Positions 10,278 through 19,172 of a DNA stretch of 64,000 bases are shown here, one piece after another (position 1 is the stretch's first letter; every line of letters begins with the position of its first letter). Under the pieces are notes generated by a model. It was not told the DNA's origin and made no database searches. It saw only the letters and a list, made by a program, of their open reading frames with translations. The DNA is taken from assembly GCF_019635155.1 (NCBI RefSeq), contig NZ_JAHBZY010000013.1, forward strand, positions 33,422-97,421, given 5' to 3'. The position numbers and the translations under genes are program-made. This DNA comes from Nitrosomonas sp. Its GTDB lineage: Bacteria > Pseudomonadota > Gammaproteobacteria > Burkholderiales > Nitrosomonadaceae.

Positions 10278-11507
10278 ATGGTAAATTTTCTTGACAATCG
10301 CGGTAACCGCATTCTAGGACTCGTGGTCATGGTGCTCGGGCTGGCGATGAATCCAGCGTACGCAATGATCACGCCGTCAAAAAAACCGGTTTCGAATCGG
10401 TGCGTGCCGCTGGGAGACTGGGTAGTGCCGGGCTCCGGCAAGGTTTCGCAACAGCAGGTAATCGCTCGCGCCGCTGAGGCGGAAGTGGTGTTGTTAGGTG
10501 AAACGCACGTCAATGCCGATCATCATCGCTGGCAATTACAAACACTGACGGCGCTGCACGCGCAGCGTCCGAATATGGTGATCGGTTTTGAAATGTTTCC
10601 GCGCCGGGTGCAAGGCGCATTGGATCGATGGGTTGCAGGCGAACTGACGGAGCAGGAATTTCTACGCGCATCCGATTGGAATCATGTATGGAATACCGAT
10701 CCGAATTTGTATTTGCCATTGTTTCATTTTGCCCGCATGAATCGGATTCCAATGTTGGCATTGAACATTGAAACAAAATTGCGCCGCCAGGTGGCGGAAA
10801 AAGGTTTTTACGGCGTATCGTTGGAAGAGCGTGAAGGTTTGACGCGCCCAGCCGAACCGAGTCAAGCTTATTTGGATTATTTAATGCCGATTTATAAACA
10901 GCATGACCGGAAGAATAAACCGGCAGGGGAGATCTCTCAACACGACCCGGATTTCCGCCGGTTTATCGATGGTCAATTGTTGTGGGACCGGGCTATGGCG
11001 CAAGTATTGCAGCAAGCAGTCAACGATTCCGTCGCATCAGGTAAACCGCTAGTGGTCGGTGTGATGGGCTCCGGTCATGTGTTGCACGGTTTCGGCGTAC
11101 CGCATCAGCTGCATGATTTGGGGATCAAAAACGTTTCAGCATTGTTGCCGTGGGACAATGATAAATCTTGCAAGCAACTGGTAGCCGGTGTCGCGGATGC
11201 GGTTTTCGGCGTGTTGCCGCATGTTCCGGAGCTATTCCGCCCGCAATTTCAGCGGCTTGGAATTCGTTATGAGATGGGGCGGGGCGGAGCAGTGGTTTTA
11301 CAAGTTGAAAAAAACAGCGTTGCCGAGGCTGCCAATCTGATGGATTCCGACGTTATTGTGGAAATGGCCGGCGTATCCATTAAGGCAACAGACGACGTGA
11401 TCAATGTGGTCAAACGGCAAGCGCCGGGAACCTGGCTGCCGATCAAAATTAAACGCGATAATCAGGATATGGAAATTATCGCGAAATTTCCACCAATCAA
11501 AACTTAA
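10278..11507 (+). CDS. ChaN-like haem-binding/Tiki-fold protein with C-terminal PDZ domain
   Basis: A 409-residue exported protein: the signal peptide runs to about residue 28 (A-Y-A-M). The body (about 65-290) belongs to the ChaN/DUF399 family, recognisable by V-V-L-L-G-E-T-H-V-N-A-D-H-H and G-F-E-M-F-P-R-R-V-Q. Those motifs line the ligand- or metal-binding cleft in ChaN, an iron-regulated outer-membrane lipoprotein. There is no lipobox here. The last 80 residues look like a PDZ domain (V-L-Q-V-E-K-N-S-V-A-E-A-A-N-L then D-V-I-V-E-M-A-G). It lies 38 bp after purL and 18 bp before a metallopeptidase gene, with which it probably forms an operon. Iron or haem handling is inferred from the family only. 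Confidence 0.82.
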   Translation: MVNFLDNRGNRILGLVVMVLGLAMNPAYAMITPSKKPVSNRCVPLGDWVVPGSGKVSQQQVIARAAEAEVVLLGETHVNADHHRWQLQTLTALHAQRPNMVIGFEMFPRRVQGALDRWVAGELTEQEFLRASDWNHVWNTDPNLYLPLFHFARMNRIPMLALNIETKLRRQVAEKGFYGVSLEEREGLTRPAEPSQAYLDYLMPIYKQHDRKNKPAGEISQHDPDFRRFIDGQLLWDRAMAQVLQQAVNDSVASGKPLVVGVMGSGHVLHGFGVPHQLHDLGIKNVSALLPWDNDKSCKQLVAGVADAVFGVLPHVPELFRPQFQRLGIRYEMGRGGAVVLQVEKNSVAEAANLMDSDVIVEMAGVSIKATDDVINVVKRQAPGTWLPIKIKRDNQDMEIIAKFPPIKT

Positions 11508-11525
11508 TATTCTGTTTTTAACTCT

Positions 11526-13565
11526 ATGACTTTGTTGGCATTACTCAGAAATACTTTGTTGCTGATTTTGCTGGGTATCGGCTGCAATAACGTCTTGGCT
11601 CGCCCTGCACCGTTTCAATTCAATCAGATCGAATACGACATGACGGTGACCATCGATCCCGTTAAACGCACGCTTGAAGGTGTCAGCATGATTACCGTGG
11701 AGCGCCCGCGGGAATTGCAATTGCTGCTGGATGGCGCGTACGAAGTCACTCAGGCTGAATTCAACGATGGTCCGCTCGGGCAAGGGCGTGAGCAAGCCGG
11801 TCAACCGCATATCTGGAATATTCCCTTTCATTTCCGCCAGAAAATGCAATTTTTGATCCGCTGGCACGGTGTTCTGGATACGCTCGATACATCATTGGAT
11901 CATCACCAAACACTGGGAAAACCGATCGCGGTCAGTGGCGCGGATGGCATTTTTCTGCCGGATGGCTCGAACTGGTACCCACGCATAGCCGGTGAATTGG
12001 CCAAGTATAAGGTTAAAATCGAACTGCCACCCGGCTACAAAGGGTTAGTTGCTGGCCGTTTGGCCGAGGAATCCGATACCGATCAAGGCTATCACGCATC
12101 GTTTGAATTTTTGCAACCTGCCGAAGGCATCGATTTGATGGCCGGGCCGTACGTGATCGAAACGCAAATGTATCGCAATATCAAGCAAAAACCGGTTCAA
12201 TTGCGCACCTATTTTCATCCCTCAATCCGCGATCTGGCAGATGATTATCTGGAGGCAGTTAAACAGTATTTGGCACGCTATGAAACGCAAATCGGCGAAT
12301 ATGCTTACTCCGAATTCAGCGTGGTATCGAGTCCGACACCGACCGGGTTCGGCATGCCAACCTTGACATATTTGGGTATCGATGTGCTGAAACTGCCGTT
12401 TATCCGTCATACTTCGCTGGGTCATGAGGTGTTGCATAACTGGTGGGGTAACGGAATTTATCCGGATTATCGCAGCGGTAACTGGTCGGAAGGTTTGACT
12501 ACGTTCATGGCCGATTACGCTTATCAGGAAGATCAAAGCGAAGAAGCCGCGCGGGAAATGCGCCTGGGATGGTTGCGGGATTTTGCTGCGTTGCAGCCGG
12601 GGCAGGATCAACCGCTCACCGCATTTACTTCGCGCACGCACGATGCTTCAAAGATTGTCGGTTACAACAAGGCAGCGATGTTGTTTTTCATGTTACGCGA
12701 TCAACTCGGGCCGGCGATGTTTCAACGGGGTCTGCAGGGTTTATGGACCACGCATCGATTCAAGATCACGCCATGGAGTGATTTGCAAAAGATGTTCGAA
12801 ATCGTATCCGGACAATCGTTACAGCCATTCTTCTCACAATGGCTCGAACGCGCCGGTGCGCCGGCTATTGCAATCGCTTCAGTGGCAAACGATGTATCGG
12901 ATAACGGTTATGAATTAACGCTGAATCTGACGCAATCCGAGCCAGCTTACCAATTACAAGTACCGGTGGTGGTTGAAACCGATCAAGGACCGACCCCGCA
13001 TCGGCTCGATTTGCAACAAACACAACAAACCTTCAATTTGAAACTTGCCGGAAAACCGCAAGCCGTATTGCTTGATCCGGATGTGCGTCTATTCCGCCGA
13101 TTGGCATCGCAGGAAGCACCACCTATCCTGCGTGATGTGATGGTGCATCCGGCAACTGAAACGCTGATTCTGTCGGATAAAAACGATATCCGGCAACTTG
13201 CTGCAACGCTTGCGGAGAGACTGCAACGCCGGACGCCGAAATTGCTCACGGATGCCCCAGCATTTTCCGGCGCTCCGACTTTGATCATCGGTTTGCAAAC
13301 GGATGTCGAACGCTGGCTATCTAAGCAAACACTTCCTCCGATTCCACATACAATCGCCGCAAACGGCAGTGCAAAAGTGTGGACTGTCGCAAGACCCGAA
13401 GGCGCAACACTTGCGATTGTCTCCGCAACAGACGCCGCTGCGCTCGAAGCGCTACTGCGTCCGCTGCCGCATTACGGACGGCAAAGCTACCTGGCTTTCG
13501 ATGGGCGGCAAGTAATCGAAAAAGGTATCTGGCCGATGCAAGTGCAACGCACAATGGTGGAATGA
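11526..13565 (+). CDS. Exported M1-family (gluzincin) metallopeptidase-like protein
   Basis: A 679-residue protein with a signal peptide (hydrophobic residues about 3-20, cleavage near L-A-R). The zinc site of the M1 aminopeptidase family is present: H-E-V-L-H-N-W-W-G near residue 300 and the third ligand Glu in N-W-S-E-G-L about 20 residues on. The N-terminal all-beta domain is typical. The G-x-M-E-N exopeptidase motif is not seen; G-F-G-M-P-T-L-T-Y occupies that place, so substrate choice may differ from classical aminopeptidases. The C-terminal 150 residues are a separate domain that I do not recognise. It lies 18 bp downstream of the ChaN-like gene in the same direction. Confidence 0.85.
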   Translation: MTLLALLRNTLLLILLGIGCNNVLARPAPFQFNQIEYDMTVTIDPVKRTLEGVSMITVERPRELQLLLDGAYEVTQAEFNDGPLGQGREQAGQPHIWNIPFHFRQKMQFLIRWHGVLDTLDTSLDHHQTLGKPIAVSGADGIFLPDGSNWYPRIAGELAKYKVKIELPPGYKGLVAGRLAEESDTDQGYHASFEFLQPAEGIDLMAGPYVIETQMYRNIKQKPVQLRTYFHPSIRDLADDYLEAVKQYLARYETQIGEYAYSEFSVVSSPTPTGFGMPTLTYLGIDVLKLPFIRHTSLGHEVLHNWWGNGIYPDYRSGNWSEGLTTFMADYAYQEDQSEEAAREMRLGWLRDFAALQPGQDQPLTAFTSRTHDASKIVGYNKAAMLFFMLRDQLGPAMFQRGLQGLWTTHRFKITPWSDLQKMFEIVSGQSLQPFFSQWLERAGAPAIAIASVANDVSDNGYELTLNLTQSEPAYQLQVPVVVETDQGPTPHRLDLQQTQQTFNLKLAGKPQAVLLDPDVRLFRRLASQEAPPILRDVMVHPATETLILSDKNDIRQLAATLAERLQRRTPKLLTDAPAFSGAPTLIIGLQTDVERWLSKQTLPPIPHTIAANGSAKVWTVARPEGATLAIVSATDAAALEALLRPLPHYGRQSYLAFDGRQVIEKGIWPMQVQRTMVE

Positions 13566-13945
13566 ACTTTATTACTGGAAGCAACATCATTTGCGACAGA
13601 ATTTACTGCGAGAGTATTCAAGAAAAGATTACTGAAAATAATTGCCAATGAATAAATAAGGTAATCCCCCGACATCTTGAAAGATTTTTTAACTACGTTA
13701 GAAAAAAATATTTCGAGTCACATGAGTAATCAAGCCACCGGCACTCTAGTCAATGCAACGGCCTGATCGAATTGGATTGTGACTACTGCAGATTATTGAG
13801 CAGAAAGAGATTTCAAAAAATAGAATTCCAGGCTTTTCTGCATTCTTGCATTTTTATGTCACCATAAAAAGCAAATCTCTCTTGTATAACATACACTTGT
13901 TTGTTTAATCAAAACACCGACTGTTTGCGATCGCTATTAGTTGGA
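13566..13945. other. Non-coding remnant DNA left of the island
   Basis: AT-rich DNA with no open frame worth reporting, between the metallopeptidase stop and the integrase tail at 13946. Because an integrase tail and an att copy follow, this is probably what remains of an older integrated element, but no att sequence marks its outer boundary. Confidence 0.4.
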
Positions 13946-14059
13946 TGTTTAATCCGCACGCTGGCTCTCTCATCAATTGAGGATGGATGCGAAGGAGATG
14001 GGGGGGATATTGTGAATCTGTCACGTTCAAAAAGAAAAAAGGGATTAGTGTTTAACTAA
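13946..14059 (+). pseudogene. 3' tail of a second tyrosine integrase gene
   Basis: The frame ending at the TAA of 14057-14059 reads S-I-E-D-G-C-E-G-D-G-G-D-I-V-N-L-S-R-S-K-R-K-K. This matches the C-terminus of the intact island integrase (R-I-E-D-G-R-G-G-N-V-V-N-L-S-R, ending at 20449). DNA similarity continues through the stop into the hairpin at 14035-14063 and the att core. The catalytic domains are absent. Since new elements insert between the tRNA and older ones, this is best read as the end of an earlier island that used the same site and was later deleted. Confidence 0.75.
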
Positions 14060-14068
14060 CCCCTTACT

Positions 14069-14118
14069 ATTTGGTAGGTCGTGGCAGATTCGAACTGCCG
14101 ACCAACGGATTAAAAGTC
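14069..14118. repeat. Distal attachment site (50-bp copy of the tRNA-Lys 3' half)
   Basis: Bases 14069-14118 are identical to 20472-20521 and contain the 3' half of tRNA-Lys from the anticodon stem to the CCA end. After 14118 the sequence diverges from the tRNA. This is the duplicate left by integration into the tRNA gene and marks the left limit of the island. Confidence 0.95.
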
Positions 14119-14150
14119 ATTATAAATAATTGTTTTTATTAATATAATTC

Positions 14151-14190
14151 TCGCCAGTGTTCGCTAATGCTCGCTAGCAATCGCCATATT
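14151..14190. repeat. Four helically phased 10-bp repeats near the left att
   Basis: Four consecutive 10-mers begin TCGCCA, TCGCTA, TCGCTA and TCGCCA (starts 14151, 14161, 14171, 14181), exactly one helical turn apart. The motif TGTCACGTT follows at 14191-14199 and also occurs at 20409-20417 and 20420-20428 beside the right att. This suggests recombinase or excisionase arm sites. The rest of 14119-14597 is AT-rich and shows no gene that I can support. Confidence 0.6.
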
Positions 14191-14597
14191 TGTCACGTTT
14201 TCAATTTTTAGAGAAACTAATTACCTGCGACCTGTGATTCACAGTCTGTCCTAATTCTGTGTATAAGAGCGAAGCTTTTGTACCTATAGTAATTTTGAGA
14301 AATTGATCTAATGATTACTGAGCGTAAAAACAGTGTCATACAACTACATACCGTGACGTTTTTGTGTACTTTTGTACAAATTTGGCACAATCTTTCACCA
14401 TTTTTGAAATGTTTTTTTACAAGATAACAAGATATGAAATGAGTTTTTAGTGTCAATTATCAATGATATTTTATAATTGTGATATTATCACTGCTAGTGG
14501 AAAGTTTTTAACATCATGCAATTACGTATCAGCCACAATATTTGTGGATTTGAAGAAAACATACCCAATAGTATTTAATTCTGTCTTATTGTTATAG

Positions 14598-15410
14598 ATG
14601 GCGGATAAACACCCTCAAGAAAATGCATGGTTTTACCGCGGAAATATTACATCAATTTCCGCAGCAGTTATTATTGCTATTGCTGGGTCAGCATGGGGAG
14701 CATTAAATTGGGAAAAATTCACATTAGCTGAGAAAACTATACTGATTGTTCTGGTTATCAGCGTTGTAACTATAATTGGAATTCTTGTTTATTATTTTTT
14801 TTGCTTAAAAAAACAATTCGATGTAATTAGCAAGAAACTGGAATCTGTAGAAGAACCCCGCAGATATGATAATTGGGATCAAGTTCAGCCTCGAATACGT
14901 GAACTTATCTCTGATAGCTTCATTCATTCAGAATTAACCGAGCTTCAATGTGTTGGGGTGGCGCTCCATGTATCATGGAAAACTGTTCGTGAATGCCTAG
15001 AGAATCATTTGGAAAAGTATAAAACATATCCCAATGTAAAAATTTGTTTGAAAGTACTCAGAAAGGATAGTGTGCACTGGGAAAAAATGGGGGTTGACTG
15101 GAAAAGACGAAATAATAGTTTTTATGATGGTGCTAATCTATTTTGCAATCAAATTAAAGGCGTTCCAAATGTATCGCTCCATGTTTATGACTATGAATAT
15201 ACTCCAAATTGGCACGGAGTACTTATTAACAAGAGTCATTTATTTCGATCAAGCTGTTTATACCGAAATAACGAATTTACCGTTCACAAAAATCCATACG
15301 TTTATTTTCTGGCTGGTGCAAACAATTATTCCAACATGCAAATTGATGAGTTTCAGTACTGGTTTCAATTTGGTTCGCGAGAAATAATCAAGAATTATTC
15401 ACATGAATAG
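14598..15410 (+). CDS. Membrane protein: two TM helices plus cytoplasmic domain (island cargo)
   Basis: A 270-residue protein. Two transmembrane segments lie at about residues 15-35 and 47-70, followed by a short linker and a soluble domain of about 180 residues. The domain has alternating strands and helices, and a late G-V-L-I-N-K-S-H-L-F-R-S-S. That pattern recalls phospholipase-D-like sensor domains of the DUF5919 type without the catalytic H-K-D motif, a tentative resemblance only. The gene is AT-rich compared with the chromosome and convergent with the ankyrin membrane protein next to it. Anchored single-gene modules of this shape in tRNA islands are often defence or stress effectors; that is inference. 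Confidence 0.6.
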   Translation: MADKHPQENAWFYRGNITSISAAVIIAIAGSAWGALNWEKFTLAEKTILIVLVISVVTIIGILVYYFFCLKKQFDVISKKLESVEEPRRYDNWDQVQPRIRELISDSFIHSELTELQCVGVALHVSWKTVRECLENHLEKYKTYPNVKICLKVLRKDSVHWEKMGVDWKRRNNSFYDGANLFCNQIKGVPNVSLHVYDYEYTPNWHGVLINKSHLFRSSCLYRNNEFTVHKNPYVYFLAGANNYSNMQIDEFQYWFQFGSREIIKNYSHE

Positions 15411-15493
15411 TATACTTTTAACAACGACTCTTTATTTAGATAATTTTTGATTTTTTCTCTACTATACTAGGGATAGAATCAACTATTTTTTGT

Positions 15494-16780
15494 TTATTTA
15501 TCTTTATCGATCCAGCTAAGATTCTTTATCAAATTTGTTTTGTCTTCAGGTCTAGTATCGTCAAGCTTTAGCATGTGTGTTCTAAGTAATTTTGCGACCT
15601 CTCCTTGTTTAGATTCCATGGCTATATCTAGTGCTGTTTTGTTTTCTTTGTTTTTGTATGTCACGTCCGCCCCAAATTCGACGAGTAGTTTTACAACTTC
15701 TAAATGGCCTTTGTCAGCTGCTGCTGATAAAGGAGTGAGATCAGTAAAACCGGAGATATTTGGAGTAGCTTTATTTTCGAGTAATACTTTTGCGATTTCA
15801 TAGAATCCATAATTTGCAGCATACATAATTGCTGATCTTCCAAGGTAGTTAACAATATTGGGGTCAGCCCCGTATTCGAGAAGTAGCTTGACAATATCAA
15901 TATGCTTTTCTGCTGTTGCATACATAAGAGGACTCCACCCGCGTGGATCTTGAGAATTGGGATCAATACCGCTCAATAAGAGTTCTTTTACTTTTTTAAG
16001 TTCTCCATTCTTTGCAAACGCACAAATCGGAATTATTTCATAGTTTTTAAGATTTTCAATTCCAATGAATTGATAATGCATTTCATGTAAATCTGTGGCT
16101 TTACGAAACCTTCTCAGCTTATCCAAAGCTTTCTTTCGTATTTTTTGTGGTCCGAGACAGAGTAACAAATTTAAGAAATTGCTAGTATTAATAAGAATTG
16201 TGGGAATTATAAAAATAGTAATCCAATGATTATTAGGTGATATTATTGGTAATAAATGCTCATACTTAATGAGAGAGATGATAATGCCGACATTGAGTGG
16301 AATCAGGAGAAATAAACTCCTAATGAGAGCTTTTGATGCTGAAGGAACTCTTCCAAGTCCCATTTTTTTCATTTCTTCTACGGATCTCAGACTAAATAAA
16401 ATGAATATTATAAAGTCAACTGTAATAGCCAAGAGAAAACCCAATAACAGTACAGTAATTACTGTAGTAATTACTTTCCAGTCAAGTGGATAGTTTTTAA
16501 AATAATCGTAAAGAACTGGAGAAATTGCAAAAAATGCTATGACGATAGCAGTTATGAATTCAAATAAACTCCTATCACTTTTTTGTGTTAGCCAATAGTA
16601 AACAAACTGTACGCCAAAGAATAATATTAATACTATAAATATAAAAGGGATACTTGCGTGAGAGGAAACTCTCACTTGGGTGAATGGAATATTGCCATCA
16701 AGTTCCAATCCAAAATATTGAAACCCAATAAGTATTGCTGAAAAAATTAATAAGTATTTCCTATTGTTGTCAGCTTTCAT
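15494..16780 (-). CDS. Polytopic membrane protein with C-terminal ankyrin repeats (island cargo)
   Basis: A 428-residue protein. The first 220 residues hold about six hydrophobic helices (near 8-26, 41-62, 73-93, 101-130, 150-172 and 185-210). After a basic stretch come four to five ankyrin repeats (about 245-410), with typical G-W-S-P-L-M-Y-A-T, D-I-V-K-L-L-L-E-Y-G-A-D-P-N and L-T-P-L-S-A-A-A-D-K-G-H signatures. The ankyrin part should face the cytoplasm and bind a protein. The gene is AT-rich, unlike the flanking chromosome, and lies alone on the minus strand between two plus-strand genes. Neither function nor partner can be told from the sequence. Confidence 0.75.
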   Translation of the reverse strand: MKADNNRKYLLIFSAILIGFQYFGLELDGNIPFTQVRVSSHASIPFIFIVLILFFGVQFVYYWLTQKSDRSLFEFITAIVIAFFAISPVLYDYFKNYPLDWKVITTVITVLLLGFLLAITVDFIIFILFSLRSVEEMKKMGLGRVPSASKALIRSLFLLIPLNVGIIISLIKYEHLLPIISPNNHWITIFIIPTILINTSNFLNLLLCLGPQKIRKKALDKLRRFRKATDLHEMHYQFIGIENLKNYEIIPICAFAKNGELKKVKELLLSGIDPNSQDPRGWSPLMYATAEKHIDIVKLLLEYGADPNIVNYLGRSAIMYAANYGFYEIAKVLLENKATPNISGFTDLTPLSAAADKGHLEVVKLLVEFGADVTYKNKENKTALDIAMESKQGEVAKLLRTHMLKLDDTRPEDKTNLIKNLSWIDKDK

Positions 16781-16865
16781 TTTTGAATTTTAAGATAAAG
16801 AATTTATTAATTCTGGCGTAATTAATAAACATTTTCTAATATTTGCTCCAATCTTAAACAGAAAT

Positions 16866-17603
16866 ATGCTTGTGCATGTCAATACTTTATCCTTATGGGA
16901 AATTGCTCATTACTGGCATGATTGTGATCCAAGACTGTCCAGTACTCATCAAATTCCATTAGAAGTTCGCGACACTTTATTGGTACTTATTAAAACTCCT
17001 AGTAAGAAATTTAGTGTATATGTAGAGAAGCGCAATGCGTATTTATTTAAAATTTTTCGCTATATACAAGAAGTTTGTACTGAAAGTTTTTTGCAGAACT
17101 TACAAAAATCTATAGATAACAAGCTGTTCGATAAGAGACTTTTCAATAGCATGCTTATAACTCGTAATACATTAGCTTGTTGGTGCATCGAGAATAATGA
17201 GCCATTACCTAAATTCTGGTTTCCCGATAATGACATGTATCCGTATGATTTAGAGAATCAGGAAATGGAAGGTGCTGATCGTTATGAGTTCTTAATGGTA
17301 TATGATGGAGTGAGAAAAAGGGACTCAGAATCAGAGGTAAAGCAATCAGTTTCCTTGTCGGTTAGTAGCAATGCTATTAAAGCCGCAAGGGTTAAGCATG
17401 CACCAAGAAATGCTGTTAAAGATCGATTCATTGATTACTATTTTGCTGAAGGCAGTAAACATTCTAGCAAAGCAGCAGCGGCAATACAGTTCTTCTGTAC
17501 TCTGGATAAACGGGAGCAATTACTTTTTGATACTCGTGAAACAGCTACACGCACTCTTTTGAATGCTCTGAGAAAACACGGTAAGCAAACAAAATCTTAT
17601 TAA
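16866..17603 (+). CDS. Uncharacterised island protein
   Basis: A 245-residue soluble protein without signal peptide or membrane segment. The N-terminus L-S-L-W-E-I-A-H-Y-W-H-D-C-D-P resembles small hypothetical proteins near replication and integration genes in proteobacterial islands. The C-terminal 70 residues are basic and helical and could bind DNA. It is the first gene reading toward rep, xis and int but is separated from rep by 166 bp that contain repeated TGCATGCAG motifs. A regulatory role is possible; nothing in the sequence proves it. Confidence 0.6.
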   Translation: MLVHVNTLSLWEIAHYWHDCDPRLSSTHQIPLEVRDTLLVLIKTPSKKFSVYVEKRNAYLFKIFRYIQEVCTESFLQNLQKSIDNKLFDKRLFNSMLITRNTLACWCIENNEPLPKFWFPDNDMYPYDLENQEMEGADRYEFLMVYDGVRKRDSESEVKQSVSLSVSSNAIKAARVKHAPRNAVKDRFIDYYFAEGSKHSSKAAAAIQFFCTLDKREQLLFDTRETATRTLLNALRKHGKQTKSY

Positions 17604-17617
17604 TCTCAATATACATA

Positions 17618-17704
17618 TGCATGCAGATGTATGGCTAAATGGATTTAAATATATAGGCAATTAAATCGCTGTTTTTGTGTAGGCGTATTTGCGTTTGCAT
17701 GCAG
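17618..17704. repeat. Directly repeated TGCATGCAG motifs upstream of rep
   Basis: The 9-mer TGCATGCAG occurs at 17618-17626 and 17696-17704, in the non-coding DNA just before the replication initiator gene. Both copies contain the palindrome TGCATGCA. They are candidates for an initiator or repressor binding site; no other function is indicated. Confidence 0.45.
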
Positions 17705-17769
17705 CCGTAATAGTCAATAAAGTCAAGAAACAAGATATTGCTTCCTTCATTTAACTTATGGAGGCAGTA

Positions 17770-19170
17770 ATGAAATTCAATAAACAATCTGAAACTGAGA
17801 ATAAATCTTCGATATTTGAAGTTGGACTAGCAGAAAGCTACCAATCCGCCGAGCCAACGCAGAAGACGACGAGCTTCAGCGAGGAGGAGAGATGCGAGGG
17901 CGAGGTGGAAAAGGATTGGACGGATGCATTACATCTGTCAGATTCATCCCCACAGGGTACGCCCCCTAGTAACACAGTACCCAATAACTGCAATAGGGAG
18001 TATTTCAAGCTTTTAAGATTTGGGGTTGATAGTCTTTATTTATCCTATCCAGGTGAGTTATTGCCGGAAGTGGATGAAGAGTTAAAAGAGCTAAAGCAGG
18101 TTGCGCAGTCGCCTGAGTTGCATGAACAAGCGCTTGCTCAGTACCCAATAAATGAGCATATCTTTGAAGTAAAAAGTAGCGGCAAAGGTTTCTTTCCTTA
18201 TGTGCTGAAAGATAATGCCTTTCACATTCAATTATCCCGTAGCCGGTCTATTCCGTTTGCCTATGTGCAGCTTTCCAGCCAATACCTGACGCATAAGGCC
18301 CCATTGGATGCGGAAAAATATTTGCAATTTGTTCTAAAGCGGCTTGGAACAATCGAAGAATCCGCCAATGTCAGCCGGATCGACCTGTTTGTAGACTTTG
18401 TCACTTCGGAAAATATGGAAAGCTGGGATCGTCATGCCTGGGTCACGCGTGCAGCAGCTATCAATACTTATTCGGTTGAACGGGAATTCTCCGGCTGGAT
18501 GATCGGGGCGGGAGGCGTTATCAGTTGCCGTTTGTATAACAAGACACTGGAGATAAAACAATCCAAGAAAGCTTATTTGCTAGAACTATGGCATAAAGCC
18601 GGGTGGAATGGATACGATCCGGTTTGGCGGCTTGAATTTCAATTAAAACGGGAAGTACTCACCCAAAAGGGATTAGGCAAGCTTACCGAGGTGATTGATA
18701 ACCTCAACGGCTTGTGGAGCTATGCCACCACCGAATGGCTGCGGTTAACGCTGCCCAATCCAGAAGATAAAACCCGTTCACGCTGGCCAATTCATCCATT
18801 ATGGGGCTATTTATCATCAGTGGATTGGCAAACCGATAACAATCCCTTATTGCCGCGTTTCAATTCTGCACGGATTCCCAGCAATGAAATGATTTTTCGT
18901 GGCGCATTGAGTTCTCTTGTTTCCTTCATGGCGCGCGAGCAAATCACAAACTTCGATCATGGGTTTGCTGCCTATAAATTGGCTTTCTGTCAGCATTTCG
19001 AAGAAAAAAGCTTCAATCTAGGATTGTCTTTCGATGATTTCATCAAAGAAAAGGTGGCCATCAAAGTGCGTCAATTCAATACCATCCTGAATCGTTCTAT
19101 CGAAGCGGAAGAAAAAGCCAAGCTGGATAAATCTGCTGCTGAGTACCGGAAACAGTCAGACGGCGAATAA
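17770..19170 (+). CDS. Replication initiation protein (Rep_trans-like)
   Basis: About 466 residues. I use the ATG at 17770 because GGAGG lies six bases upstream; the ATG at 17758 is also in frame. After a polar N-terminal region of 80 residues, the catalytic domain shows L-L-R-F-G-V-D-S-L-Y-L, then S-R-I-D-L-F-V-D-F (metal-site acidic residues). C-R-L-Y-N-K-T-L-E-I follows, the likely nicking tyrosine with its neighbouring Lys and Glu, as in replication initiation factors of the Rep_trans family. It should nick an origin and start rolling-circle synthesis of the excised island. It ends 2 bp before the xis-like gene, so the two are probably co-transcribed. Confidence 0.8.
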   Translation: MKFNKQSETENKSSIFEVGLAESYQSAEPTQKTTSFSEEERCEGEVEKDWTDALHLSDSSPQGTPPSNTVPNNCNREYFKLLRFGVDSLYLSYPGELLPEVDEELKELKQVAQSPELHEQALAQYPINEHIFEVKSSGKGFFPYVLKDNAFHIQLSRSRSIPFAYVQLSSQYLTHKAPLDAEKYLQFVLKRLGTIEESANVSRIDLFVDFVTSENMESWDRHAWVTRAAAINTYSVEREFSGWMIGAGGVISCRLYNKTLEIKQSKKAYLLELWHKAGWNGYDPVWRLEFQLKREVLTQKGLGKLTEVIDNLNGLWSYATTEWLRLTLPNPEDKTRSRWPIHPLWGYLSSVDWQTDNNPLLPRFNSARIPSNEMIFRGALSSLVSFMAREQITNFDHGFAAYKLAFCQHFEEKSFNLGLSFDDFIKEKVAIKVRQFNTILNRSIEAEEKAKLDKSAAEYRKQSDGE

Positions 19171-19172
19171 CA

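Noticed and set aside
12222-12641. A 139-codon minus-strand frame
   Set aside because: Fully antisense to the M1 metallopeptidase gene, no motif, no ribosome site.
14217-14456. A 79-codon minus-strand frame at the left end of the island
   Set aside because: AT-rich, Cys- and Lys-rich translation without domain or ribosome site; likely chance.
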